This document shows, one piece after another, positions 14,132-27,206 of a DNA stretch of 64,000 bases; position 1 is the stretch's first letter, and each line of letters starts with the position of its first letter. The stretch spans positions 7,735,501 through 7,799,500 of the forward strand of contig NC_051103.1 of assembly GCF_901709675.1 (NCBI RefSeq). The letters run 5' to 3'. A model generated the notes under the pieces. It was not told the origin of the DNA. It saw nothing but the letters and a program-made list of their open reading frames with translations, and did not search any database. This stretch comes from Syngnathus acus (lineage: Eukaryota; Chordata; Actinopteri; Syngnathiformes; Syngnathidae). Both the position numbers and the translations under genes were made by a program.

Positions 14132-15638
14132 ATGGAGAGGAGGACAAATAAGTCTTTTTTGAGTGCTGCTCCGCCGACAGCCGATGAGGAACTCGTCATC
14201 ACCTCCACTTTTGGGACCCTCCTGTCCGTCGTGTACATCGTCGGGGTGTCCGGGAACGTGTACACGTTGGTGGTGATGTGTCACTCCATCCGCTTCGCGA
14301 CCTCCATGTACATCTCCATCATCAACCTGGCTCTTGCTGACCTGCTCTACCTGTCCACCATCCCTTTCGTGGTGTCCACCTACTTCCTAAAGGACTGGTA
14401 CTTTGGCGACGTGGGCTGCCGCGTCCTGCTCAGCCTCGATCTCTTCACCATGCACGCAAGCATCTTTACGCTGACGGTCATGTGCTCCGAGCGCTACCTG
14501 GCCGTCACCAAGCCTCTGGACACGGTGCGCCGCTCCAAGAGTTACCGCAAAGCTCTGGCGTGGGGCGTGTGGCTCCTCTCCTTGCTCCTCACCGTGCCCA
14601 TGATGGTCATGGTTGCCGAGACGAGCGCCGAATCGCCGGACGGGAAAGTGAAAAGAATGTGCGCGCCCACATGGGCGCCGCTCGCCTACAAAGTCTACGT
14701 GACGGTTCTGTTCGGTACCAGCATCATGGCGCCGGGTCTCATTATCGGTTACCTGTACGTCAAGCTGGCGCGCACCTATTTGGAATCCCAGCGCAACTCA
14801 TCGGTGATCAGCAAAGGCGCAAAGCGCACGCCGAAACAAAAGGTGCTTCTTATGATCTTCACCATCGTGTTGGTGTTCTGGGCGTGTTTTCTGCCCTTTT
14901 GGATCTGGCAGCTGCTGCCTCTCTACCACGGCAAGCCGCTGAGCCTGGCCTCGAGGACGCACACCTGTATCAACTACCTGGTGGCCAGCCTCACCTACAG
15001 CAACAGCTGTATTAACCCTTTCCTCTACACGCTCCTCACGAAGAACTACAGGGAGTACCTGAAGAACAGACACAAGTATGTATGCCAAGTCTTTGGATTC
15101 GTTGGAATTTATTATCATTTGCCATTAGTTTAAAAGTCAACTGGGAATTGGAGTGAAGTTTGACTTGATCACCACAGGCGGAGCTAGAGAGGGGGGCTGT
15201 GGGGGCACTGCCCCCCAGATCATTTGGGATATTTCCCATTTTTCCAGGAATCCATCATTGAGTGAATGGATGGGATTCATTGTAAAATTACATTCATATT
15301 TACATCACCGGAGAAAACATGCTTTCTGTGTTCATGTTAAGCAAGACTAGATACAAAACAAGACGATACCTACTGAAAAATACATATATTAGAGAAGCAA
15401 GAATTAATTGAGAACCAAGCATTAATTCACATTTGTGCATTTCCGATTGATTGACTATAGTCTCGCATTTTTGTTGTTGTTCCACTATTTAAAAACAAAA
15501 CAAAACAGGAGCTTCTACAGGTACACCTCATCGTTTAAGCAGCGGCCACCCAGCCTGTATTCTTGGGGTAGACCAGCATCTTCCAGTAATCATTTGGAGT
15601 TTACGTCAGAGACGTTCGTCATGGGGACGTTCAAGTGA
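14132..15638 (+). CDS. uts2r: Urotensin II receptor (class A GPCR), two exons
   Basis: This is a plasma-membrane receptor for the cyclic peptides urotensin II and URP, signalling through Gq. Exons are 14132-15075 and 15509-15638 (357 codons plus stop). Visible features are an N-glycosylation site NKS at residues 6-8; seven hydrophobic segments; disulfide cysteines C96 and C177; SERY at 119-122 in place of DRY; and NPFLY at 295-299. LTMHASIFTLTV-like TM3, FWACFLPFW in TM6 and NYREYLK after TM7 match human UTS2R closely. The first exon is open to 15133, but that tail is hydrophobic and spurious. Using donor ACAA|GTATGT and acceptor AAAACAG|GAGC gives a polar Ser-rich tail starting KSFYRYTSSF, typical of receptor C termini. 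The human gene lies beside OGFOD3 and HEXD, as here. Confidence 0.93.
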
Positions 15639-17914
15639 TGTGGGAACCACTGGGAAGTCAAGTGGAGGGAAGGGAAGGGAGGCTTTTGAGGAAGCACAAG
15701 AGGTAGGTGGAAAAGTTGTTGCATAGAGCCAATGTCAAGTTGCTGCTGAGACGACTTTTCCCACTATACATCATTTTCCAAACAATGTGTGGCTATATTG
15801 ATGGAAAAAGATTTGGTCAGGGAATAACCTGAGGCACATCCTGTTCATGATGTTCTTTATGGACAAGCAACTAATGCTCAAATGAGTCTCACGTTTAATT
15901 GATATGGTTTTAATGAAAGAAGCTTGTTTACTTGAATCGGCCTTATTAATGTATTATCATCTCAAACAGACACCTGTTCTTTTAAGCATCGAAATACTCA
16001 AAGAGGCATTATTTTTAAAACAAACCTCAGAGTTTGGATTGTCATTGTGCAGGGAAACGTGCAAAGGGTAGTATGGTAAAGCTATTGTGATATAATTCAG
16101 TTCATGAAACATTTGATTGATTCATTTTCTTTATAATACAGCCACAAAATTGGACTAGAAATGACAAATAGAGGAAACGTGATAGAACAGGAAAATACAC
16201 ACTAAAACATCTTATCCAATACAGTATATAAAATATCTTAATAATAAAAAAAAAACAAAAGAATATACACTGTTATGCACAATAATTTAAGATTTTAACA
16301 AGTAAGGTTTTTTTTTTTTGTAGCTGGAACTCACTCAGAAATTGGAAGTGGAGCTAATATTTATTTGGTTAACTTTCCCTTCATTTCTGAGTGAATAATT
16401 CATAAATCCAAGCGAGACAACATGAACATATTATTTAAATGGAAATAAGACTGAAATAGTTGATGTGTGCTCTACTAATTGGAATATTATTTCCCCATCA
16501 AACTTGGTATCAAAATGGACGGTTGCAGCTAATAAACTTGGTAATATGGCTTTGGGGATCATTTTCTGCGAGAGTCACTTAATAGAAAAATTTATAGTGG
16601 TACTTGCAAAGATTATTTGAACATAATTGGATGTTAAGTCACCAAGGCAACAGCGATCTGCTTCAGCCCTCATTTGAACTTGTCTACGAATACTAGCTAA
16701 ATTACATTTTAAAAAGTCAATGTCCCAGATACACTTGAACTGTTAGTGTACAGACTCATGAATAAATTCATTGCCACCTATCTCTGAGTGCTTTGTGTAC
16801 TCACAAAGCACAGAGGTGAAAAAAGCAGCCTCTTCTTTGCTACAGTCACATTCATTATGTTGTCAATTTCTGGCTGGGGGAGCTCAGTGCCAAAACCTCC
16901 TTTGCCTCCTTACATAGCGTTAATAAAATTAAGGAAGCACCAGAAAATACCCAAAAGTAAATTATCTGGCCTGGCATCTGGGGGGGATATTTCAACGGGG
17001 GGGCTAAAGCCACCGAAAAATATTGAATATATAAAAGAAAAAAACAATTGGTGAATACTGTATTTGGTGGCGATATTGCAAATGTTATCAAACACAGACA
17101 GGGATTGGAGAAGAAGCAAAGATTTATTAAAAGAGTGAAAAACAAATTTTGTCTTCATATAGTTTCAAATAATCACAGGTTAACAATCATTTGTTCACAA
17201 CTTGATTTCTAGGTAAGAATGCAAACTGGCGTTCATTTCTAGACGGACAAATCAGGAGGTATTTGTCGGTACTTCAAAATGCCTTCGATTTCTTGCCGCA
17301 AATATAGCGCAAAACGTTTGGCTTTATCAAAATTGCTCAGGGGAAAAAGTCCATAGAAAATAATTGAAACGCAATGACAGTTAGAAAACATTTGACTGAA
17401 AGTTGAACTTTTATGGATATGCATTTGAAACTCAGTTAATCTGTCACATTGACAAAAAATGCCTATCTGATAGGCAAAAATGAAACAGCCTTGTGTTGAA
17501 CGCTAAATAATGATTTGGCCTATAAACGAGTCGATAGACAATACATGATAGACAGGAACGCGGCTTATAGGTTTCAGCAAAAGACTTATCTTTCCCCCAT
17601 ATTTGTTGGCCATCTCTTCATTAAATATTAAAAGTCACACAAAACAGTCACTTGTTTGGGATCCTGAATGGAACATAAATGCCCTTAACACTTGAACTTC
17701 ATTCAAAGTAATAATACTGCACAGTAAATAAGATTCAAACACCGTAAAGATCATGTGAATTGAAGTTGCACCACTCTGCACCCACAGAAGGAAGTCAAAG
17801 TAGCAACAAATGATTTTTTTTTTTTTTTTCGTCCTTCATCTTTCACCACTTGCATTCCGCAGGGCTCGACTGAAAGGGAGGACTGTGATGTCCATCCCGT
17901 CGCCCATGGCTGCC
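15639..17914. other. Intergenic DNA between uts2r and ogfod3
   Basis: No coding sequence is supported. It contains a strong hairpin (16776-16818), A/T runs, and G-rich patches near 16981-17007. The 3' untranslated region of minus-strand ogfod3 should occupy the right part; its polyadenylation site was not determined. Confidence 0.5.
16776..16818. repeat. Inverted repeat / hairpin
   Basis: GTGCTTTGTG (16788-16797) and CACAAAGCAC (16802-16811) are exact reverse complements separated by TACT. The outer sequences CACCT..CTCT and AGAGGTG extend the pairing with small bulges. It is close to no exon. It could be a transposon end or a structured RNA. Confidence 0.5.
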
Positions 17915-20900
17915 TCAGGGCAACGCAGGGTCGGCGATGGCTTGTGTAGGGTCGCACGTAAAGGACACCGTGATGGCGTATCGGGTACCCCAAGTCACCT
18001 TCTCCACACGGTGGAGGTTCTCAGAGCCGGAGGAGAAAAAAGACACTCGACCTTGGCAAGGAGAACGGGAAACGGAGGGGGGGGGATAAAAATGACACTT
18101 TTAAGGAAGCGGGACAAAAAACCTTTTTAACCTTTAACACTTTTGGGAAGAGAACTTAATGGCCCAGACCGATAGCAATCACTGAGAAGTTGGAGCACCA
18201 AACAGCTACAAATAGAAAAGTGGCCGGAGATTCATTTGCTTTGGCTTTTTTATTTGATTTTTACAAGGATGGTAAGTCTGACATCTTTTATGGACGTCAT
18301 TGCTTGAGTGAACTTGTGAATGACCGATTTTTCTGTCAATTTTTCATTTTTTTAAATAACAAGGAAGCTCTTTAGTGTTGGAGAAGTGCTCCTTGTCTGC
18401 TGTGTGCAGTGACTCATTGCTCAAAGATGGGGAAAAAAACCTTTCCCAGTTTGTCATATTTCCTCTTCAGGGAATATTTCTTGATTTGACTTTTATGGTT
18501 TCACTTTGTGAGCTGCAGTTAGGGGGAAGTGTACTGTCTATTTTCTTTTTTTTTTTTGCGCAATGTTGAGATGGAATTCACATGGAAGTAAGTCATAGTT
18601 TGATGTTGTTGAAAGGAAGGCATTTTCAAGGACGCAATTAGCTGCAAATATCGTAATACTGCTTCGAAAGAATTGGCAAGATACAACACGCTCCGCTTAG
18701 CGATGACAATGGCGGGTAATTCAGGGGGATTTGTAGGAGGCGGGAAATTATATTATGATTGGACATACCAAAGTATTTAGTTGATTGTGACTTCACACAA
18801 TAAAGTCTTTCAGCACCTGCTTAAAAAAATGGAAAGAATGTGTGAATTTTCTTCCACCGCAGGTAAAAGTGTGGTCGCACAGTTGACTCAGCAAGGTGAA
18901 ATTAATTTCCGAAGCCTTTTTAATGGCTTAGCTCGGCCTTGATGACTTTGCTGCTTCAGTGTCCTGAAATATTTGTGTAAGAATATTAGTTCAGGGCCAT
19001 TGGAAGTGTACTGGTTCACAAAGATGACTTTCATTTCGATAACTTGGGGGGTCAATGTCCCATTTACAATCATTCTTTTACTGACTGACATTAGTTTAGG
19101 CTGCTGGAGGAAAAAAAAATAGATGGGCAGAGACATTCATGCAAGCGTGTAAGGACTTTATGATGCCAGAAAATGAACTTTTCAAATCTTGAATATAAAC
19201 TATAAAAATAACTACTTGACAATAAAAAAAAAAAAAATGCTTTACTCAAAACTATTTCACCTATTGTGCACTTTGTGTTTGGCCTATTGACATGATGGCT
19301 GATTTAAACAATCAATAAGCTATTTTGCTGTGATTTTGGTTGACATCAAACTGCAGACAGAAATGATGTCGAGACATTACGCAATCAATACAATCTCTCC
19401 TCAACAGTTACGGCCCAGCGTGAGCGTGCCTTATGGGGAGATATTTTTCTCTGAGTAAAGTAACAAGTAAAAAGTCATTTCATTGTGTTCTCTACAAAAT
19501 GTTTTGTAATCAACAAATGGAAAAGACAAAGATAAAAATTAATTCCATGCCATTTTCAAGAGGAATCCTATATATATATATTTTTTTTCTTTAAAATGAT
19601 CTGTCACTGGTTGAATAGAATTTATTTTTGAAACTGGTATTGGTAGAAAATATGATATTGAACATCCCTAGTGAGTCCATCCACCGATCATTCAGGTATT
19701 CTATCTCCCACACGCTCCTGAATGACACAGTATCACAAAGAGACATGATTATCTCAGGGACTTAATCACCGATCCAAATCAACCCCCTGCAAAGTCCAAA
19801 CATAAGGGGCAATCATGTACTGTCAATGAGGTGAACAAGAAGAAGAAGAAGAAAAAAAAGCTAGGCTACTGCAAAATGTGTGCGAGATGTTTTAGTGATG
19901 TCTCTAAATAAACGCATCATGGAGCGGATTCTTTGACAGTTCTGTCATAAGTCAGGCTCAGAATTCGAAAGCAGGTTGTCGTCGACAAGTATGTGTGGCA
20001 AGGTTTGGGATTGCCGTGTTCTACTTTAGGAAACTGTCAACAAGATGTCTCAAAAATTGGAAAGGAATACCTTTGTGGATTCTTTTCATGGCATAAATAA
20101 GAATTCATTCAATTGACTTAACCGTCATTCATTTAAACTTCACCAGGCTTGTGACCATTTGCATTTTGGTGACTTGAAAATGATAAATTCTGAAAAATCT
20201 ATTTCACCGTTGAATAAAAAAGTACACCCTGGAAAGTATTCACATTAAATATTGAACTTCATTTGTGCGTAGTTTTAAAATATGGATACAGTAAAAAGTA
20301 CAATAAAGTTGTTTATAAATTCAAGGTCAGTCAAAAGAAATTTGTGCCATGTACTTAATAATAAAAATAAATAAAATACCACAAAATGATGATGTAGTAT
20401 ATAAAAATAGTTGGGCATGGATAAAAGCAAAGCGTGGGCTTGTGATGTACAACAAACTGCTTCAGCACAGCATGGGGCAAACTTTCAACACGCTGCTGAG
20501 GTCACAACAATGACTGCACAGTGTTTGACTTCAGTCTGTTCTCAAGTGAATTCAATGCAACGTCATTTATAATAATGCCCAAATTATTATGATGGATGTA
20601 ATGCCTCCCTCCCCTTCCACGTCATGCAATAAGACCGTTTGACCTGCACCTCGAAACCGTATGAGGCAGTACATCACTTAGCAAGATTACGCTCACACTA
20701 TTAGATATTCACTATAATCATTCTCTCATGAGCACTACTTGATTACCATTGTAATCCTAATGGATTACGTCTCAATTAATATGAATGAACAGTTGCTATT
20801 TACCTGCCTTTGGTTCCACTGTCTTATTGCCATTTTGGTCCATAAAGACAAATCTTCCTCCAGTGAAGTCAGAGCCATAGTCAGAAAGGTACAGAAGGGA

Positions 20901-23455
20901 TGTGTAATCAAATGAGCCATAAGTCACCTGGGGAAAAAAAAAAAACGGAAAAGAATTTTTATTGAAAATATTTCATTACAATCTGTAAAATTATTTGTCA
21001 CACAAATTGATAGTCTAGAGCCCGAAACAGGCAACGTAAAATAGCTCGCCGAGCATGACCAAAAGTTTACTTGTACTGTACGTCTTTCCTTGCTATGAAC
21101 AAAACACACTTTGAATTGCGTCAAAATACAATTTGGGCTGTGACACACTAATCACTGCATGATCGATGGGAAAGAAATATGCTATCAAAAATGTCAGTCA
21201 ATTTACATTTTAATGAGGGTGGGGGGGTGTAGCAATTACCCCTCCAAAAAAAAAACAGCGCAGGGAAGGCAAATCCTTCCCGGTTCAATTCTTTCTGTCA
21301 CCCATATCCAGCAAGAATAAATGACACGACCAATATTGATAGGGCCACACAAAACCAATATAACACTGCAAATACGCCAAATGGCAATCCAACCGGAATA
21401 TACAGTCTCATTATTGTAGTTTTTAAATAATGAAGAAATAAGTGAATTCTCAATTTGAACCTTTGCAAGATATTGGCCCCGAGAAATACATTTGCCAAAC
21501 AAATTAAAAGGAGGCCTCCAACATGATTTAATGCTAAATATGCAGATGAATAAAAGCAGAAAGTCTATAGAGTCATTGCATTTTCACCTCTTGCTTTTTA
21601 AAGAGCCTCAGAGCCAACATTAACATTAAATACCTTATCAATGTGCGGGTGCCAGTACTCGTCATGTTGGGTCTTAGCTATTGTAGAATTGATCCTGGAG
21701 AAGAAGGTGGGCTTGGTGAGGTACATCAGTGTTTGGTCCAAATCAAACGCCTCAGCAATTACGGATTGGATTCGCTTGCGTACGTCTCTAAAAATGAAAA
21801 AAACATGAACGTGGTTAACAAAGCTGTATATTAAATAAAAGAAAAACAATTATTCATAATTTAATGATTCATTATTATCATAAATAAATAATAACCAATG
21901 ACTAATAATACAAATTTGAAGACTGTCAAATAAAAGCCTAGTTGCTTTAAAATAACAATAGCAATTGTTCACCTGTAAAGTTGAAAATCCTCTTCTGTGA
22001 ACACATCCTGGATCTGTTCGCCAAAATATCTGGAATCATCATTACCAAGGAGTCTGTGAGTTTGACTAACACGATTGTATGTGGACAAGAATGCAAGGAA
22101 GAAGCCGCTGCTCCCAAGAGGAATCAAATTTCATTGCCAGTTCATGGCAAACGGATGGGCTCTTGGGTAACAACCTGGAGACCAAAACTCAAAAAGCAAT
22201 ATGAGCCAGACTGATGACAACTTGAGAGAACCCATTTCCACATTACGCAAGACATTCCAGTAATATCATAAAAAAAGATGTTATGCTCGCAATAGTGTCC
22301 CACCTGTAAATGTTGACAAATTGTGGCCCCATTGACAATGCTCCTGAGTGCAGATCCAAGATGGAGGCCTTTTAAGGGGGAAAAAAAAAAAAAAAAAAAA
22401 AACATTTAGCACTGAGGGGAAAAAAACCTATACATTTTTTTTTTAGGATAATAATCTAGGACTGTTTAATGCCGAGAAATAGCTAAAAACCACTATGGAC
22501 ATAATTGGGCCAAATGGTGTTCTGTTTCCATGCAGGTATTTGCAATTTCAAAATGTGTTCCAAGAACATCATTCATGAGAAGAAACATTAAAAATAAGTG
22601 GAGAGGAGCGCTGACTGTGCAACAATTAAAGTTCATCTCATTTTATTAGGCAATATACTCACCCCTCCCTCTGATCCAGCCAGTTGAAGTCCTCTCTCAG
22701 CCAGGCTGTTTCAAAAACACCAATAAAAATGATTTACTTGTCCCTTCAACGCAGTGAAAATAAATGGCAAATAGAAATCAGACAGATTGTTTTCTGTTTA
22801 GCAGTATTCACCTCCTTAGGACCTGAGCTTCCTCCCTCGTCACTAGGCCGTCTGCGACGGCACGCCCGCACTTCTGAGGGGTGCATCCTGAAAAATAAAG
22901 GAACATCTTCATTATCTTTATTAGGCAATCTCCCTCTTACTTGACAATCACATCCTTTTCAAATTAAGAGCAAATTAATTACAACATGAAGCATTGGTGG
23001 ACTCCTGCCCGTTTTGTCCATTGTAAATTACAACTACTCCCCAGGTCCAGCACTATTCTATTTATTATTGCTGAAATGTGTTATAGTGATATTTTAATGA
23101 ACTTTCAGTCCAAATGGCTCCTCCACTGTAGCTTTAAATCTCCTATTTCAACATTGTGTATGTTGGCTGCAGTGGAGAGTAGAACATTTCTAGAGGGCAA
23201 TGCAAACCTGGACATGTCTGCTGCATTGCAACGAGAATTCCAAATAAGGGAGATCCGTTTATTATTTATATTTGGGCATTCAATGAATTTGTGATACATG
23301 AGATTATTATTATACCAGTCCTTGAATATGAAGGTGGGAAAAGAGGCAAGTGGGAGTTTTGTGTGGCAGTTATTCAAGGTTGAGTCAACAGCTCCTGTCA
23401 AGACAATGACAACACCTCAGCGGGTGTCAAGGTGAAACAGCTGCAACATTAGACT

Positions 23456-23486
<31 letters not shown>

Positions 23487-24602
23487 CAGTTGGTGGCCCT
23501 TTTTTTAACACTCATAAATCACAATTCTGGCCTACAGCATTGCACCAAGTTCAGGCTCATTAGGACTCCAGTTTTCTACCTTTACAAACCTGCTGCCCTC
23601 TAGTGTACACTGGGGAAACTTCAAAACCACACCCTACCAGATTGATTGATTTCCACCATTTTTTCACAAATTATTCTGTTTGATTGAATGCCATTTAATT
23701 GATCATGCAACAGATGCACACTCTCTTGACAACATAGTCATTCCAGGGGTGTCAAAGCAAAAGCCTCACCTGGGTAGCGTTTGTAGTTCTCATAGTCTTC
23801 TGAGCACTGGACGATAAAGACCCTGGGCTTGGGGGACACGTGCTCACGCTGGCTGACCAATGTTTCCGTTATGCCACTATCCAAGGACGTGACATATAGC
23901 CAGGCTGCTGCCCCACACAAACAAAGACTAACCAGCAACAAAGCGGTTAGGCTTCTGGAAGTCCACCAAGCAGTGCCCTGCCGCAGTGCATTGCCCCTGA
24001 CAAAAGAGATGGGGGAGAGAATCAGATTTACAAACTATTAACTGTAAAAGAAGCCAGCTAGTCAAATTTTCGACAGTTATTGATTGTTCATTTTAGGTGC
24101 ATCAGTTCTGGAAAGTTATATTCTAGATACAACAATAATCTACTCATAATACAACGTGAAAATACCTGCCTGTTAATGAACTTAATGAATAGAAGCAAGG
24201 AACATCCATCCATCTATCCATTAAAATTTTAAATAATGATTGCAAGCTGGTATAATAGATTACAGCAGACAATAAATTGCAATATTTCCATTTCCACTCA
24301 AACGCAACCCGACGTACGCATGCGCACACGAACTACGTTGGCCCAGTTGATCATTGTTGATAGAATTAATGTCACCGACAGGAATGTGGAAACCTGAAAC
24401 GTTTAATGTCTCGTTCTGAATTCAAGTCACACGATGTTATTCAACAATTCAGTACGTGTCATACTAACATTATATTTCTGCAAAGAAAGACCGTATCGAC
24501 GTTAACTAAAGCTGAAAAAAGGTTATTGGCTCACCTTTTGATTTTCTTCCCTATCTCTGTAGAATTCAGGCCTTTCGCATTTCGCTGTCGTACTGGCGCC
24601 AT
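17915..24602 (-). CDS. ogfod3: 2-oxoglutarate and iron-dependent oxygenase domain protein 3
   Basis: This is a predicted single-pass membrane dioxygenase of the prolyl 4-hydroxylase type; its substrate is not established. Nine exons join in phase: 24602-24535, 23996-23770, 22887-22812, 22705-22663, 22368-22304, 22029-21973, 21787-21634, 20927-20804 and 18051-17915 (316 codons plus stop; human is about 319). A short basic N terminus precedes one transmembrane segment (LTALLLVSLCLCGAAAWLYV). The catalytic fold shows HDEYWHPHIDK with the HxD iron ligands. A later NLHRVEK supplies the distal His, and GTRYAITVSF the 2-oxoglutarate-binding Arg. FFSRINST holds a possible glycosylation site. The start ATG lies 337 bases from the divergent hexd ATG. 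Intron 8 (18052-20803) is long and empty. Confidence 0.93.
18052..20803. other. Long last intron of ogfod3, no feature seen
   Basis: The intron is 2752 bases. It holds several homopolymer runs (about 18546-18557, 19226-19238), a short TA run at about 19570-19581 and an AAG run at about 19838-19850. The only ORFs are short and featureless. Confidence 0.5.
22379..22402. repeat. Poly-A run in an ogfod3 intron
   Basis: A run of about 22 A lies next to the ogfod3 exon that starts at 22368. On the gene strand it is a T run 11-34 bases before the exon, so it forms part of the polypyrimidine region upstream of the acceptor. Confidence 0.7.
23460..23486. repeat. Poly-A run in an ogfod3 intron
   Basis: A run of about 26 consecutive A within intron 2 of ogfod3. 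It could be a retroposon tail, but no retroposon body was recognised beside it. Confidence 0.7.
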
Positions 24603-24939
24603 TAAAATTGTAGCCTGTCGTTTTGCTTTCTAAACACGCTGTCATGAAAGAATATTGTGGTTGCTTTGATTGCTAATCATTCTATAAACATTGCTTAGCC
24701 GCGCCACGAGCACCCGAATCCTTTTCTATTTCCGGTTTTGCGCGTGTTAGACATCATGATTGGGTCGTATGAAGAAAAAGCGATTGTTTCATTGGACAAC
24801 GTGTGGTCCAATGAAAATGGACATCAGTGAGGGATGCGGAAATGACATATTTTGTTTACATGCGTACTTGAGGAGTGATCTTTCACAGACGTAAAAACAC
24901 AAAACCTTATTTCTATTATAAATACCATCACAAACAAGT
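24603..24939. promoter_or_regulatory. Divergent promoter region of ogfod3 and hexd
   Basis: Only 337 bases separate the ATG codons of minus-strand ogfod3 and plus-strand hexd. The interval has an inverted pair of CCAAT boxes, CATTGGAC (24790-24797) and GTCCAATG (24806-24813), mirrored around an 8-base spacer. There is a further ATTGG at 24759-24763 and an ETS-type TTCCGG at about 24730-24735. There is no obvious TATA box. NF-Y binds CCAAT and is common in bidirectional promoters; its use here is inferred. Confidence 0.6.
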
Positions 24940-27165
24940 ATGAATAATCCACCGTGGCCCAATGGTAAGAAGGTTGTTCACTTGGATTTGAAAGGTGCAC
25001 CTCCGAAAGTGGAATACATTTACCAGGTAAGATGTCGCATGCAAATGACTGTGCTGTGTAAAAACCCTTATCAGATTTGCCTTTTCGTCTTCACCCTGCA
25101 GCTGATAGAATGCTTTTCTAGGCTGGGTGCAGATGGCCTGCTTGTCGAGTATGAGGACATGTTTCCTTATGAGGGAGAGCTGACACTATTGCAAGCCACA
25201 GCACAACGTGCATACAGGTTCGACTGGATAATGGAATTTATTTTGCATGTTAAGATCATTTATGAATGTGGGGGTCACTCTTGTTTGCAGCCGAGATCAG
25301 ATATTATCCATACAGAAAGTTGCAAAATCTAAAGGTATGGAGATCATCCCACTTGTGCAGACCTTTGGCCATATGGAGGTATGACAGATTTTGTATTGTA
25401 ATCCAGACTGTAGATAATTTGCTTCTTTTTTCCCCCTATGATGTAGTTTGTGTTGAAGCATAGGCCCATGTGGAACCTGAGAGAGGTGTCAAACTGTGTG
25501 GGCACCCTCAATCCCCATAAGGAAGAAGGATTTAAGATTGTGGTGGAAATGCTGAGCCAGGTGGTGAAGCTGCATCCAGGTCTAAAGACACTGCATATAG
25601 GTGCAGATGAGGTAATGTAAACAGCATATTCTTTTGTTTGTCTTTAGCAATTAGGCCCATGTTCCCTTTTAACTTAAGGTGTACATGTTGGGTGAGGGTG
25701 AGCTTTCAAAAGTCTGGTTGGCTTCACCCGGACGCACCGTGGAACAGCTATTCTTGAGTCACGTTGCATCTGTGGTCAAGTACATCAAGGAAACGTGGCC
25801 TCATATGACCATCATCATGTGGGATGATATGATGAGGGATATGAGTCAGGACACGTTGAAAGGTTGGTAGCAATTTATTGTATATAGAAATGATATATTT
25901 ATTATAATAAATAATAGAATTGAACATATCTCTTCTGCCCTTCTTGACACAGCTAGTGGTATTGTAGGACTCGTCCAACCAATGTTGTGGGATTACACCC
26001 CTAATCTGGATGTGAAGAAAACCGGTATGAACTGTGCCACACTTGGTCCAACTCAACAATTGGTACTGTTTGTTTGTGACGATTACGTCGGAACAAAATA
26101 TCTAACAATGGATCTCCAACTTTCTTGACTAGTGTCGCTGCTGGAGAAGTACTCCAGTGCCGGTATGCAAGATATATGGGCGGCCAGCTCCTTTAAAGGT
26201 TCCACCAGTGTTTACACCAATGTACCCAGCACACAGAGACATGTCGATAACCATTTGCAGTGGTTAAAAGTGGCTGCATCGGTGCCCGCTGGTTTAAACA
26301 TTAGGGGTATCGCCATGACAGGCTGGCAAAGGTAGGATTTTATTTATTTATTTTTTTTATAGCATACCACCATTAGGTACCCAAAACTGCAGTTGTGTTT
26401 TCCTAATGTCAGGTATGACCACCTCTCCGTGTTGTGTGAGCTCATGCCTGTGGGTCTTCCGTCACTAGCAGCCTGTCTCCAAACACTCATCCATGGCCAG
26501 TTTAGTCCTGAAGTTCAAAACAAAGCGATTAATATGTTGGGTATCGCTTCTGTGGAGGTAGAAGCCATGGGAAGGTGAGGTCCCTAACTTTGGTTTTGTC
26601 AAAAGACTCCCACGTTGATTCTCATTTTGCCTCGTGTCATGTTTAAGTACGTTTGAGGATGCCACCCTGTTCCCGGGAAGGAGACTAGCAGAGTCAATTG
26701 TGGATCTGGACTCGCTTCTTTGCCTTGAGGATCTAAGGTCCTTTGAAAACAATATGTAAGTAAATACAAGATATTCTAAAGAAAATATTCGGCTTGACTT
26801 TGTCTTTGTGTGTAACCTTAGGTATGTACGAGGATGGTTCAGTCCTTACCACAGATCAAGGATAGCAAACCCTCTCATCATTGTGCAGATTCAGAGTCAA
26901 GCATCAATGTGAGCAAACACGTTACAATTTTGACATTATTTCTTGCCCGTGAAATATCTTCTGATCACTAATACTGCGATTTTGTCTCCTAAGGTATTTG
27001 GCTTTGTTGCAGCAGAAGGTGGATGTTGTAAGAGAGGAGATGGTTAGTCTTTATCCAGATTCAACGGCACAAGAGTGGATAGATGAACATGTTAGCCCCG
27101 TGATGGCCCCCCTTCAGAGGATTTTAGATGACATCACAACATGCACAGTGGAGATAGCTCCATAA
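24940..27165 (+). CDS. hexd: Hexosaminidase D (GH20 glycosidase)
   Basis: This is a nucleocytoplasmic beta-N-acetylhexosaminidase, preferring GalNAc in mammals. Eleven exons: 24940-25026, 25102-25217, 25291-25378, 25447-25611, 25679-25862, 25953-26024, 26133-26331, 26413-26574, 26648-26755, 26822-26908 and 26994-27165 (479 codons plus stop; human is about 486). It starts with [20 protein letters not shown], nearly as in human. The catalytic Asp-Glu pair of GH20 is in [14 protein letters not shown] at the exon 4/5 junction. [26 protein letters not shown] and GWQRYDHYSVLCEL-like blocks follow in the family order. There is no signal peptide, as expected for this subfamily. The introns are short (about 65-110 bases). 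The 3' end converges on cybc1. Confidence 0.94.
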
Positions 27166-27200
27166 AGTCATTTGCTAAGTGTTTTTGTAAATTGTATTTT

Positions 27201-27206
27201 AATAAA
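27201..27206 (+). terminator. Polyadenylation signal of hexd
   Basis: AATAAA lies 36 bases after the hexd stop codon, followed by TG-rich sequence (TGGGTTTTTGTGT) within about 40 bases, a standard poly(A) site layout. Confidence 0.65.

Noticed and set aside
13735-14284. Minus-strand open frames of 95-176 codons
   Set aside because: They overlap the first exon of uts2r in antisense and show no motif or conservation.
15165-15225. G/C-rich inverted sequence in the uts2r intron (GGGGGCACTGCCCCCC)
   Set aside because: The palindrome is only a few bases and no element boundaries or second clear copy could be defined.
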